Positions 43,601 through 51,388 of a stretch of 64,000 nucleotides of DNA are shown one piece after another. Location of the stretch: positions 496,001-560,000 of the forward strand of contig CAYVVT010000001.1 of the NCBI GenBank assembly GCA_964454335.1, in the 5' to 3' direction. Below the pieces are notes generated by a model. The model worked only from the letters and a program-made list of their open reading frames with translations. It searched no databases and was not told the origin of the DNA. This DNA comes from CAYVVT01 sp964454335 (GTDB taxonomy: Bacteria; Fidelibacterota; UBA8477; JABMPR01). The position numbers and the translations under genes were made by a program. Every line of letters starts with the position of its first letter. The stretch's first letter is position 1.

Positions 43601-43872
43601 GTTGGCAACAGTGCGTCGGGTCTTTCCTTGGCGATCACTTCTTTTAGAATGGGGACCGTCAACGGCTCCAGGTAAGTGGCGTCGGCCAGTTCGCGATCGG
43701 TCATGATGGTGGCCGGATTGGAGTTCACCAGAATGATGCGGTAGTCCTCTTCCCGCAGCGCACGGATGGCCTGGGTACCGGAATAGTCGAATTCACAGGC
43801 CTGACCGATGATGATGGGTCCCGCTCCTATCACCAGGATCGATCTGATGTCGTTACGTTTTGGCATGTGCAT
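40690..43872 (-). CDS. carB: Carbamoyl-phosphate synthase large subunit
   Basis: A 1060-aa protein with the duplicated ATP-grasp architecture of CarB. The first half begins with [25 protein letters not shown] and the second with [23 protein letters not shown] (near 555). Other blocks are [11 protein letters not shown] in half one, [11 protein letters not shown] in half two, and the C-terminal MGS-like allosteric domain (about 925-1060). It makes carbamoyl phosphate from bicarbonate, ammonia and two ATP for pyrimidines and arginine. The start overlaps the end of carA by 20 nt. Full length, no anomaly. Confidence 0.97.
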   Translation of the reverse strand: [1060 protein letters not shown]

Positions 43873-44956
43873 CCATCAAAGTGGTAAAACGCTTGAAAAG
43901 ATACCTTGAATCGTGTGGACCGGGACTGGCCTCAGGATGATACTGGACAGAGAAGGCCGGTATATCCAGACAGTGAAATCCTTCCAGGGTGTCATCGTTG
44001 AGGTTCCAATGGGTAACCTCCGTTTTCGCCGGCAGGGAATCAGGATCAACTGCAAAGCCATGATTCTGGCTGGTGATCTCCACTGTATCATTCAAGAGAT
44101 TCTTAACGGGATGATTTGCGCCACGGTGGCCGAACTTCAATTTGAAGGTCCTGGCTCCCAACGCCAGGGCCAGGATCTGATGTCCCAGACAGATGCCGAA
44201 CAGCGGGATTTTGCCCAGCAGACCTTTTACAGATCTGATGGCGTAGCTCACGGCAGCGGGATCACCGGGACCGTTCGAGAGGAAAATACCATCCGGTTCA
44301 AGCTCCAGAAGCTGCTCCGCCGGTGTATCAGCCGGCATGATGGAAACACTGCAACCATGTTCTTCTAGCAGACGCAGAATGCTCCACTTGATCCCGAAAT
44401 CCAGGGCGACGACCCGATATATACGCTTGTGGGCATGACCGTTCGAATGCCAATCCCATGATTTCTGGCAAGTCACGTCCTTCACGAGATCTGAGCCAGT
44501 CATGTCGGGGATCTTTGCAAGCCGCGTCTTGAGCTCCTTCTCGGCAGTGATCTCGGAGCTGATCACGCCATTCATGGCGCCCTCGAATCTAATGATGCGG
44601 GTAAGCATACGCGTATCAATACCTTGGATACCCACGATACCATGATCATTCAGATAGGCATCAAGTGATCTGTCGGCTCGGAAATTGGAGTAGTTGGGAC
44701 TTCCCTCGCGTACGATGAAACCTGCGACCTGTATTCCTGCGCTCTCTATATCCTGAGAATTGATACCATAGTTGCCGATATGTGGGGAGGTCATCGTGAC
44801 AAGTTGACCGGCATAGGAAGGATCGGTGAGAACTTCCTGGTAACCGGTCATGGCGGTGTTGAAGCAGACCTCGCCACCCTGGGTGCCCGGTGCACCGAAG
44901 ACAATTCCCCTGAATATCGTACCATTTGAAAGGAGCAGCAGGGCGGGTTTTTTCAT
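43853..44956 (-). CDS. carA: Carbamoyl-phosphate synthase small subunit (glutaminase)
   Basis: A 367-aa protein. The N-terminal CarA domain contains GEVCFNTAMTGYQEVLTDPSYAGQLVTM. The class I glutamine amidotransferase domain follows, with the nucleophile Cys in FGICLGHQILALALG near 256 and the catalytic His-Glu in YHPEASPGPHDS near 340. It supplies ammonia to CarB. It is the first gene of the leftward carA-carB operon; the 120-nt gap upstream carries a hairpin that ends the B12-regulator gene. Confidence 0.96.
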   Translation of the reverse strand: MKKPALLLLSNGTIFRGIVFGAPGTQGGEVCFNTAMTGYQEVLTDPSYAGQLVTMTSPHIGNYGINSQDIESAGIQVAGFIVREGSPNYSNFRADRSLDAYLNDHGIVGIQGIDTRMLTRIIRFEGAMNGVISSEITAEKELKTRLAKIPDMTGSDLVKDVTCQKSWDWHSNGHAHKRIYRVVALDFGIKWSILRLLEEHGCSVSIMPADTPAEQLLELEPDGIFLSNGPGDPAAVSYAIRSVKGLLGKIPLFGICLGHQILALALGARTFKLKFGHRGANHPVKNLLNDTVEITSQNHGFAVDPDSLPAKTEVTHWNLNDDTLEGFHCLDIPAFSVQYHPEASPGPHDSRYLFKRFTTLMDAHAKT

Positions 44957-45018
44957 TAAAGCCTAATGTCGAGGGCTACCGCTCAATCGCAAACGAAATA
45001 TTAAACTGACTGAAAGCA

Positions 45019-45044
45019 AGGCGGCCCGGTGAACCGGACCGCCT
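45019..45044 (-). terminator. Hairpin after the B12-regulator gene
   Basis: GGCGGCCCGG and CCGGACCGCC pair (one mismatch-tolerant G-U) around a short loop between the regulator stop (45078) and the carA start. The T-run on the minus strand is weak, so it may act as a partial terminator. Confidence 0.6.
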
Positions 45045-45077
45045 GTTTGGGTTGGGATTGGAGATGAGATCTTCAGA

Positions 45078-45980
45078 TCATGAAAGGGCGACATCATGAA
45101 AGTTTTGCAGCACGGGAATGTCTCGCTCAGCGGGAACGTCCAGCAAGGCTACCCCGGCGCCTCCAACGAACAGGGTTGCCCCATAACGATCACAGAGAGC
45201 CAGCAGGTGCCTGAAATCACCACGGGCAGAGTCCGGATCCGTGATGTAGGAACTGGACAGGTATACCCGTTCGGGCCGATAGGTCTCGAATACGGCATCT
45301 GCCCCACTGGCGGGCGTGGACTGTCCACTGTACAAGGTCTGAAATCCTTTCACCTCAAGGATATGTTGGACGAATTTCGCGGCGATATCGTGCAGTTCTT
45401 CCTGGAGGGTTAGAACCAGAGCGCGGACACCACCAGTAGCTTCTTTGTTTACAACCTCCTGCAGCTTCACACTGCAATCCCGGATGGCCTGTGAAGCGAG
45501 ATGTTCCTGGCCAACACTGATGGAGCCGGCCTCCCAGAGATCACCCACGTGGTGGAGCACTGGTGTAAGCAATTCGTCGTAGAGTCGCGGTAGATCCTGG
45601 TGCACGAGATAGATCCCGTTCAGCATGGACTGCAGATTGTCGTATTCGCAGTTGATGGCTAGCTCCAGCACGACGGGGATCAACGCGTCAAAATCAGCAT
45701 CGAGGATCTTGGAGCTGAGTTCGAGTTCGCTGTTTGATTCAATTGGCAGCACTGACAGGCGCTGAGCGTATTTGGTGTGTTCCCGTGCAAAGGCGGCGAT
45801 GTGGCGCAGCAGGAATTTGCGGTGCCCGCCGGCTGTTTTAACACAGTCAAGCTTTCCTGCATCCGTCCAGCGTTTTACAGTGGCGACATTCACTCCCAGA
45901 AGCCTGGCGACCTCTTCGCTGCTGTAATAGGAGGAGATATTTGCTGTTTTCCCGGTATTCATAATATGCGCTTTTTGCAC
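45078..45980 (-). CDS. MerR-type regulator with cobalamin-binding domain (CarH/LitR-like)
   Basis: A 300-aa regulator. Residues 18-66 form a MerR/excisionase winged HTH (SSEEVARLLGVNVATVKRWTDAGKL...GGHRKF). Residues about 90-175 match the helical B12-cap domain, with Trp149 and the pair Glu159-His160 in the W-x9-EH spacing of the CarH photoreceptor. The Rossmann B12 domain follows, with EELHDIA around His197 in place of DxHxxG, the likely lower cobalt ligand. The residue after Trp149 is Glu, whereas CarH has the His that captures photolysed B12. It starts 22 nt after the TonB receptor gene on the same strand. A B12- or light-responsive repressor is inferred, not proved. Confidence 0.85.
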   Translation of the reverse strand: MQKAHIMNTGKTANISSYYSSEEVARLLGVNVATVKRWTDAGKLDCVKTAGGHRKFLLRHIAAFAREHTKYAQRLSVLPIESNSELELSSKILDADFDALIPVVLELAINCEYDNLQSMLNGIYLVHQDLPRLYDELLTPVLHHVGDLWEAGSISVGQEHLASQAIRDCSVKLQEVVNKEATGGVRALVLTLQEELHDIAAKFVQHILEVKGFQTLYSGQSTPASGADAVFETYRPERVYLSSSYITDPDSARGDFRHLLALCDRYGATLFVGGAGVALLDVPAERDIPVLQNFHDVALS

Positions 45981-46001
45981 GGTAATCTAATTCCTCAAGC
46001 T

Positions 46002-48275
46002 CTAGAATTCAGCACTTATCCCAATGGAGGGGAGGATGCCGATGGATTCGAATTCCTCCACCTTGCCGGTACGGGGATCGATGGCAGGAATGGCGGAGGG
46101 AGCTCTGTTATAGACATTCTGAATATCCATGTAAGTGATAAAGCCCCAGGCGCCCGTCACCCAGCGGCGGTCAACACGCAGATCGAGTGAATGATTCGCA
46201 TCCAGGCGATGGCTGTTATAATCCGAAACCATCAGTTGGCCGTTGGAATCGTAGGGTGTGTAGGGCCTGCCGGTTGCATAGCGGAACTTGGTGCTCATTT
46301 CCCATTTCTCATTGAAGATGTAGCCTCCACCGAGGTTCAGGATCCAGGTCTGGTCGAATGAGCTGGGTCGACTGACACCATCAATGGCGGTGAAATCCGT
46401 CTCGTTGTAGCTGACGCTTAACGTTCCGTAACAGGGGACTTCACTCATCTTTTTCTGGATGAAAAGTTCCAGCCCCCGCGCTGATCCTTTGCCCGCGCTC
46501 ACCAATGGATCAACACCGAATGATGCAAATCCTTCATCTGCACCACCGAATCCCGCTCCAGTATTGACCATCACCAGATAGGGTCTCAGCAGGCTGGCAG
46601 GGTAATTGGAATATAGCTTTGTATAGGCTTCCAGGGTGATCCGCGTATCAGGACGCCAGAGATATTCGATCCCCACGACGACCTGATCGGCCATCAGGGG
46701 CTTGAGATCGCGATTACTTTCCTGGGCTACCAGCCATATAGTGGATGGGAACTGGTGATACCGGCCAATGCTCAGGCTGGTCTGCAAATCACCCAGGAGT
46801 GCATAACCCAGGGAAAGGCGAGGTGAGATCACTGGTCCTTCATTCAGCTTGTTAAAGTGATCCACGCGGATGCCGACATTATAGTCAAAACGGAATATCT
46901 CCTGACTGAATTGAGCATATGCGCTGCTTTTAGAACCGATGGTGGCATATTCCTGATTGACAACCAGACGTCCCAAGCCAGGAATATCATCCTGGGCCAG
47001 ACGCAGATCAGAGTAGAAATCAATCCTGCTGATCTTGGCTCCCGTGGTGATCCTCGAACCCTTGTTCAGTCTCCAGACCAGGTCTGTTTTCAGACTGGTC
47101 TGCCGGTCGTGAGATCTATTCTGGAAGATGGGCTGTAGCAGGGAATCCGTCTGCAGGAATTCATAATCGACGTTCACCTGACTGAGGCTGGCAGTTATAT
47201 ATCCCGAACTCAGCAGACGCTGATAGGTAATGCCGCCCACGAACTGGTTCTGGTCATTTCCCAGTATTCGCGAATTTTCAACCCGCTTATCATCTGAGTC
47301 ATTAAAGAATTTGATATTGTCGAGTGCTGCGATCCCCAGGATGGTCAGTTTATCAGTTTCGTTGAGACGATAACTGGCCCTGGCCAGAAAATCCCAGTAT
47401 TCAGGCACGAAACTGAACCCGAATGATTTGAACAGGAAATCGAGATAACTGCGTCTGGCGGAGAAGATCATATTCCCGTTTCCGGGCAGGGGACCTTCAA
47501 AGTTGAATCCGAACTGACTTGCTGAGATCGTACCCTTGCTCCCGTACTGGCCATCCATGCCTTCCCGGAGTTGAATGTTGAGTACAGAACTCAGCCGGTC
47601 ACCATATTTGGCCGTGAAACCGCCTGTTGAGAACGAGGTCTCCTCCACGTAATCCAGATTGACATAACTCTGGGGTCCGCCGCTGGCTCCCTGGGTACCG
47701 AAATGGTTGATGTTGGGGACCTCGATATTATCAATGATGTAGAGGTTCTCACTGGGTGCGCCGCCCCGTACGATGAGATCGTTCCTGCCACCGTCCACCT
47801 GGGCAACCCCTGGGAGGATGGATATTGCCCGGACCACATCCTCGAAGCCACCCGGAAGGCGGCGTATTTCTTCACTGCTCTGAATCTGTGTTGAGGCCGG
47901 TGTATCCTTACCGCGGACAAAATAGTCAGCGACCACCACGGCGGCTTCAAGTTCAATCACAGATTCCTGGATGCTGATATTCACAGTGGTGGGGCGGTTG
48001 GATTTGACCACGATATCGCTGACACTGCGGGAGGTATATCCGATGTAGTCAACCCTCAGGATATAAGTACCTACACTGAGATCACTGATATAGAATTCAC
48101 CGTCAACACCGGTAGCGGCACCCCTGCTTATGCCTTCGACGATGACGTTGGCACCTACAATGGACTCCTGGGTGACATCATCCAGCACCCGGCCCTGGAT
48201 GGTTCCGGTGACCTGTGCCAGCAGGGAAGAAAGCCCAAGGCCCCAGGTTAGAATTAAGATCTTATAGCTTTTCAT
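46002..48275 (-). CDS. TonB-dependent outer-membrane receptor with carboxypeptidase-like N-terminal domain
   Basis: A 757-aa protein. After the signal peptide (residues 1-20) comes a carboxypeptidase-D regulatory-like domain (GTIQGRVLDDVTQESIVGANV...GEFYISDLSVGTYILRV, about 24-95). The plug domain follows (about 115-235; GGFEDVVRAISILPGVAQVDGGRNDLIVRGGAPSE), then a beta-barrel ending in ISAEF, the aromatic C-terminus used for membrane insertion. The substrate cannot be read from sequence; it is not an obvious BtuB or SusC. It is followed by a B12-binding regulator in the same operon, so cobalamin or a light-responsive process is a plausible link. Confidence 0.88.
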   Translation of the reverse strand: MKSYKILILTWGLGLSSLLAQVTGTIQGRVLDDVTQESIVGANVIVEGISRGAATGVDGEFYISDLSVGTYILRVDYIGYTSRSVSDIVVKSNRPTTVNISIQESVIELEAAVVVADYFVRGKDTPASTQIQSSEEIRRLPGGFEDVVRAISILPGVAQVDGGRNDLIVRGGAPSENLYIIDNIEVPNINHFGTQGASGGPQSYVNLDYVEETSFSTGGFTAKYGDRLSSVLNIQLREGMDGQYGSKGTISASQFGFNFEGPLPGNGNMIFSARRSYLDFLFKSFGFSFVPEYWDFLARASYRLNETDKLTILGIAALDNIKFFNDSDDKRVENSRILGNDQNQFVGGITYQRLLSSGYITASLSQVNVDYEFLQTDSLLQPIFQNRSHDRQTSLKTDLVWRLNKGSRITTGAKISRIDFYSDLRLAQDDIPGLGRLVVNQEYATIGSKSSAYAQFSQEIFRFDYNVGIRVDHFNKLNEGPVISPRLSLGYALLGDLQTSLSIGRYHQFPSTIWLVAQESNRDLKPLMADQVVVGIEYLWRPDTRITLEAYTKLYSNYPASLLRPYLVMVNTGAGFGGADEGFASFGVDPLVSAGKGSARGLELFIQKKMSEVPCYGTLSVSYNETDFTAIDGVSRPSSFDQTWILNLGGGYIFNEKWEMSTKFRYATGRPYTPYDSNGQLMVSDYNSHRLDANHSLDLRVDRRWVTGAWGFITYMDIQNVYNRAPSAIPAIDPRTGKVEEFESIGILPSIGISAEF

Positions 48276-48402
48276 ATCTCTGATCCCATCATCGCTTTCA
48301 TGTTTTCCACTTCATGTTGGCGACAAGATAGGTCATCATTAGAGCCATTCCAAGAGAAATGAGCGATATGCGCGTATTAAAATGAGCGAAAAAGCGGTAA
48401 AT

Positions 48403-48464
48403 GCATGTAAAACATAGATGTACAATACAGGAATATATGCGCGGAATGCGCTTATAGATGTAAG
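48403..48464 (-). promoter_or_regulatory. Repeated TACATCTAT-type sites upstream of the TonB receptor
   Basis: In the 176-bp gap between ctaB and the receptor gene, the 9-mer TACATCTAT occurs twice exactly on the minus strand (plus coordinates 48414-48422 and 48454-48462), and a third related TTACATGCA lies at about 48402-48410. CarH-type regulators bind direct repeats containing TACA-like cores. These could be the operator of the regulator encoded two genes on. The spacings (13 and 40 bp) do not match the 11-bp register I know for CarH, so the call is tentative. Confidence 0.35.
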
Positions 48465-49327
48465 ATTATTCGATCCAGTACGATGGAACACACAAAACCA
48501 GGCAGAAAAAGCAGTGAGCCGACAAACACTTTGACAGCGGCAGGGCGGTCCATGTTCAAGATCATTTTACCACCGCTGACCAGCAGGTGGAGTGTGATCA
48601 GACCAAGCAAGATGTAATAGGTAACACCCATGGGGAACAACACACCGAAACCGATGGCGGTGGATGCCAGAAGCAGGATGTACAGCATTGTCTCGATCCG
48701 GGTTCGAATGCCTTTGGCATCTATGGCCGGCAGCATCACAAAGCCGCCAGCTGCATAGTCGTCTTTATACATCCATGCAAGGGCATAGAAGTGGGGCATC
48801 TGCCAGAAGAAGAACAGGGCGAAGATGAGTATTCCCAGCCAGCCGATCCCATCAGAAGAAGCAGTCCAGCCAGCCAGAGGTGGCAGGGCGCCGGGGATCG
48901 CACCCACGAGTGTATTCAAATGTGTGTGGCGTTTCATGGGTGTGTACACCCAGATGTACAATGCGATGGTAAGGCCTGCCAGAAAGGCCGTCAGGGAGTT
49001 CAGGAAGACCAGCAGAATACTGATCCCGGCCAGACCGAGGAAAACCCCGAAGCTCAACGCAGCAAGGGGAGCCAATTTTCTTGAGGGTAAGGGCCTTTGC
49101 TGTGTCCGGGGCATTCTTGCGTCCGCCTCTACCTCAAGATAATGATTCAGTGTCCCGGCACAGGCCGCAGAGAGCGCCGTTCCGATTAACAGCCATATAC
49201 CGTCGGTCCATTGAGACCAGCTCTCGGCTCCCAGGAAGAAGCCGGCAAAGGTCGTCATCACTATGGACAGAACGATCCCTGGCTTGGTTAGCTCAAGGTA
49301 ATCTGAGAATTGTTCCGGTATCTGCAC
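48452..49327 (-). CDS. ctaB: Protoheme IX farnesyltransferase (heme O synthase)
   Basis: A 291-aa UbiA-family prenyltransferase with eight or nine hydrophobic helices. The family motif is NHYLEVEADARMPRTQQRPLP near residue 61 (N-x4-E-x3-D with RT-x-x-RPLP), and YTPMKRHTHLNTLVGAIPGALPPLAGW near 128 and QMPHFYALAWMYKDDY near 170 are also present. It adds a farnesyl group to heme B to form heme O for heme-copper oxidases. No oxidase subunit is in the window. Its stop lies upstream of the TonB receptor on the same strand, with possible operator repeats between. Confidence 0.95.
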   Translation of the reverse strand: MQIPEQFSDYLELTKPGIVLSIVMTTFAGFFLGAESWSQWTDGIWLLIGTALSAACAGTLNHYLEVEADARMPRTQQRPLPSRKLAPLAALSFGVFLGLAGISILLVFLNSLTAFLAGLTIALYIWVYTPMKRHTHLNTLVGAIPGALPPLAGWTASSDGIGWLGILIFALFFFWQMPHFYALAWMYKDDYAAGGFVMLPAIDAKGIRTRIETMLYILLLASTAIGFGVLFPMGVTYYILLGLITLHLLVSGGKMILNMDRPAAVKVFVGSLLFLPGFVCSIVLDRIILHL

Positions 49328-49474
49328 CTTGTCTTTATCTTTCGTCCGGTAGGGTCGCCAGTTGAAATTAGTCTGGGGTTGATAATAAGCCAGTTCGGAT
49401 ACCGGGATCCGGATCAGATTCTTGGATTGAGTTCTTTTATGTTATTTTCCCTGACCTAAACTAACTGCGTAAGT

Positions 49475-50020
49475 ATGGATAAATATCTCATATCTAAACG
49501 CTTCTATCTTCGCCGGTTGACGGAACAGGATACAGTGCACCTGCATCAGCTGGATAGCGATCCGGAGGTAATGCGGTATATAAACGGCGGTGAACCCCGT
49601 AGCCTGGAAATGATCCAGAACGAGATCATACCCAAAATTCTGAGCTGGTATGAAAAATTCGACGACATGGGCCTGTATGCTGCAATACACAATGTTACCC
49701 AGGGCTTCATGGGCTGGTTCCTGCTCAGACCCTTTGAAGATGACCTGGGCGATATTGAGCTCGGTTATCGATTACACCGCCACAATTGGGGGCAGGGTTT
49801 TGCCACTGAAGGCTCTCTGGCACTACTGAAAAAGGGTTTTCAGGAATTGGAACTCCCCAAGATCGGTGCCATTGCTATGCCGGCAAATAAGCCCTCCATC
49901 ACCATCATGAAAAAGATTGGAATGAAGTACGAGGCACGTTACCACCACTCCTCCGGCGTGGAGGTTGTAAAATACAGTATCACCCGCGAGGCGTACCTGC
50001 AGTCTCACTCAACTGATTAA
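49475..50020 (+). CDS. GNAT-family N-acetyltransferase (RimJ/RimL-like)
   Basis: A 181-aa acetyltransferase that begins ISKRFYLRRLTEQDTVHLHQLDSDPEVMRYINGG, the RimL/Acetyltransf_3 pattern. The acetyl-CoA pocket appears as ELGYRLHRHNWGQGFATEG near 91-110 (R-x-x-G-x-G/A variant), followed by ALLKKGFQEL and AMPANKPSITIMKKIGM. The acceptor substrate is unknown. It is the first of three closely spaced rightward genes and diverges from ctaB across 147 nt. Confidence 0.85.
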   Translation: MDKYLISKRFYLRRLTEQDTVHLHQLDSDPEVMRYINGGEPRSLEMIQNEIIPKILSWYEKFDDMGLYAAIHNVTQGFMGWFLLRPFEDDLGDIELGYRLHRHNWGQGFATEGSLALLKKGFQELELPKIGAIAMPANKPSITIMKKIGMKYEARYHHSSGVEVVKYSITREAYLQSHSTD

Positions 50021-50063
50021 ACAGGTAGAACTTGTTCATTCCCGCTTCCCATTCCTGACCAGC

Positions 50064-50714
50064 ATGTCCACAAGAATACGAGTCAAGATCTGTTGCATCG
50101 CCAGTGTCGAGGAAGCCAGGACTGCCATAAAGTCGGGAGCGGATGCCGTGGGTCTGGTTTCCGAGATGCCCAGTGGTCCGGGGGTGATCAGCGAGGCGGA
50201 AATCGCCGCTATTGCCAGTGAGATCCCGCCGCATATCTCTACTTTCCTGCTTACCAGTAAAGTGAACGCAGCAGAGATCATCAAACAGCATGGCCAATGT
50301 GGAACGACAACGATCCAACTGGTGGACGCAATTGCCGGGGATGAACTGCGATTCCTCAAGAGATCACTGCCAGTGGTGGACCTGGTTCAGGTCATTCATG
50401 TCACAGGTCCGGAGGCGGTCACACAGGCCCTGGAAGTCCAGGATCTTGTAGACTATATCCTGCTTGACTCCGGGAATCCCCTGGCTGCCAACAGGGAATT
50501 AGGTGGAACCGGCCGGGTTCACAACTGGGAGATCAGTGCCCGTATTGTCGCGGAATGCAGCAAACCGGTATTTCTGGCCGGGGGCTTGGATCCCGAAAAC
50601 GTAACACTGGCAGTGCAGCGCGTGAGACCGTATGGCGTAGATGTCTGTTCCGGAGTAAGAACCCGGGGCAAACTGGATACCAACAGACTAAACGAATTCA
50701 TACGGGCACTATGA
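50064..50714 (+). CDS. trpF: Phosphoribosylanthranilate isomerase-like protein
   Basis: A 216-aa TIM-barrel protein of the TrpF family. It starts with RVKICCIASVEEARTAIKSGADAVGLV, where the catalytic Cys sits in KICC (KICG in most enzymes), and the general acid Asp is in DYILLDSG near residue 137. The C-terminal phosphate-binding part is KPVFLAGGLDPENV and GVDVCSGVRTRGKLD. TrpF isomerises phosphoribosylanthranilate in tryptophan synthesis. No other trp gene is nearby, the KICG glycine is replaced and the usual GxxGT active-site neighbourhood is altered, so a changed role is possible. Its stop overlaps the next start (ATGA). Confidence 0.78.
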   Translation: MSTRIRVKICCIASVEEARTAIKSGADAVGLVSEMPSGPGVISEAEIAAIASEIPPHISTFLLTSKVNAAEIIKQHGQCGTTTIQLVDAIAGDELRFLKRSLPVVDLVQVIHVTGPEAVTQALEVQDLVDYILLDSGNPLAANRELGGTGRVHNWEISARIVAECSKPVFLAGGLDPENVTLAVQRVRPYGVDVCSGVRTRGKLDTNRLNEFIRAL

Positions 50715-51070
50715 ACGATCTCACAGGACGATTGGGTCGTGAAGCCCGCACCATCCACGCGATGATTCGACTCTATTGCCGGGCGCATCATCCCTTCACC
50801 GATGGGATCTGCAGCGATTGCCATGAGCTGAACGCCTATGCCCTGGATCGACTGAGATACTGTCCCTATGGTCTGGGAAAAACCACCTGTCAGAACTGTC
50901 CGGTCCACTGCTACAATGCTGCGATGAAGGAACAGATCCGAGTCGTCATGCGCTATGCGGGACCACACATGCTCCTGAGACATCCTTATCTGACATTGAG
51001 ACACTTTTGGGACAAACGCAGAGAAGCTCCAGAATCAGCCGGTGAATTTAATTCATCAGGCATGGAATGA
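50711..51070 (+). CDS. YgbA-like nitrous oxide-stimulated promoter family protein
   Basis: A 119-aa protein that matches the YgbA family named after a nitrous-oxide-stimulated promoter: EARTIHAMIRLYCRAHH near residue 9, then a Cys-rich block with CSDCHELNAYA near 34 and CPYGLGKTTCQNCPVHCY near 51-68, and PHMLLRHP near 85. Six spaced cysteines suggest a bound metal or Fe-S centre; in enterobacteria the gene is controlled by NsrR under nitric oxide stress. The ATG overlaps the trpF-like stop in ATGA, so the two are coupled. The biochemical role is unknown. Confidence 0.85.
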   Translation: MNDLTGRLGREARTIHAMIRLYCRAHHPFTDGICSDCHELNAYALDRLRYCPYGLGKTTCQNCPVHCYNAAMKEQIRVVMRYAGPHMLLRHPYLTLRHFWDKRREAPESAGEFNSSGME

Positions 51071-51123
51071 GATGACCTCAGATCCATTCTGGTCTGAGGA
51101 AAGAGATCAGGACAAAAAAAGAA

Positions 51124-51144
51124 AACCGGTCATTCAATCCGGTT
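51124..51144. terminator. Inverted repeat between ygbA-like gene and tRNA-Thr
   Basis: AACCGG and CCGGTT form a 6-bp stem with a 9-nt loop, flanked by an A-rich run on one side and T/C-rich sequence on the other. It can serve the gene on the plus strand and the tRNA on the minus strand. Confidence 0.65.
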
Positions 51145-51178
51145 CTTCCTTCTCCATTCTTCCTTTGTCCCTCGTATG

Positions 51179-51252
51179 AGCCACCTCGGGGAGTCGAACC
51201 CCGGACCTACGCATTACGAATGCGTTGCTCTGGCCAACTGAGCTAAGGTGGC
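51179..51252 (-). tRNA. tRNA-Thr (anticodon CGT)
   Basis: On the minus strand the acceptor stem GCCACCT pairs with AGGTGGC. The D-arm is GCTC...GAGC, the anticodon arm ACGCA-TTCGTAA-TGCGT has CGT at 34-36, and the T-arm is CGGGG-TTCGACT-CCCCG. The discriminator is T and the CCA end is not encoded. Confidence 0.95.
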
Positions 51253-51388
51253 GTGTCAAAAAAAGCCGCAAAATATAGACGATGGTCCCCCTGAGTGCAA
51301 GAGGTGCGCAAATCGTTACCCTCCAGGCACTCATTTTGGCGTCATGATTGCAGTCGTAGTCAGAAACAGAAGCGAGGGAATTACGGAT

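Noticed and set aside
46002..48275. BtuB-type cobalamin receptor because of the B12 regulator next door
   Set aside because: The N-terminal carboxypeptidase-like domain and plug are generic and no BtuB-specific feature can be seen, so the substrate is left open.
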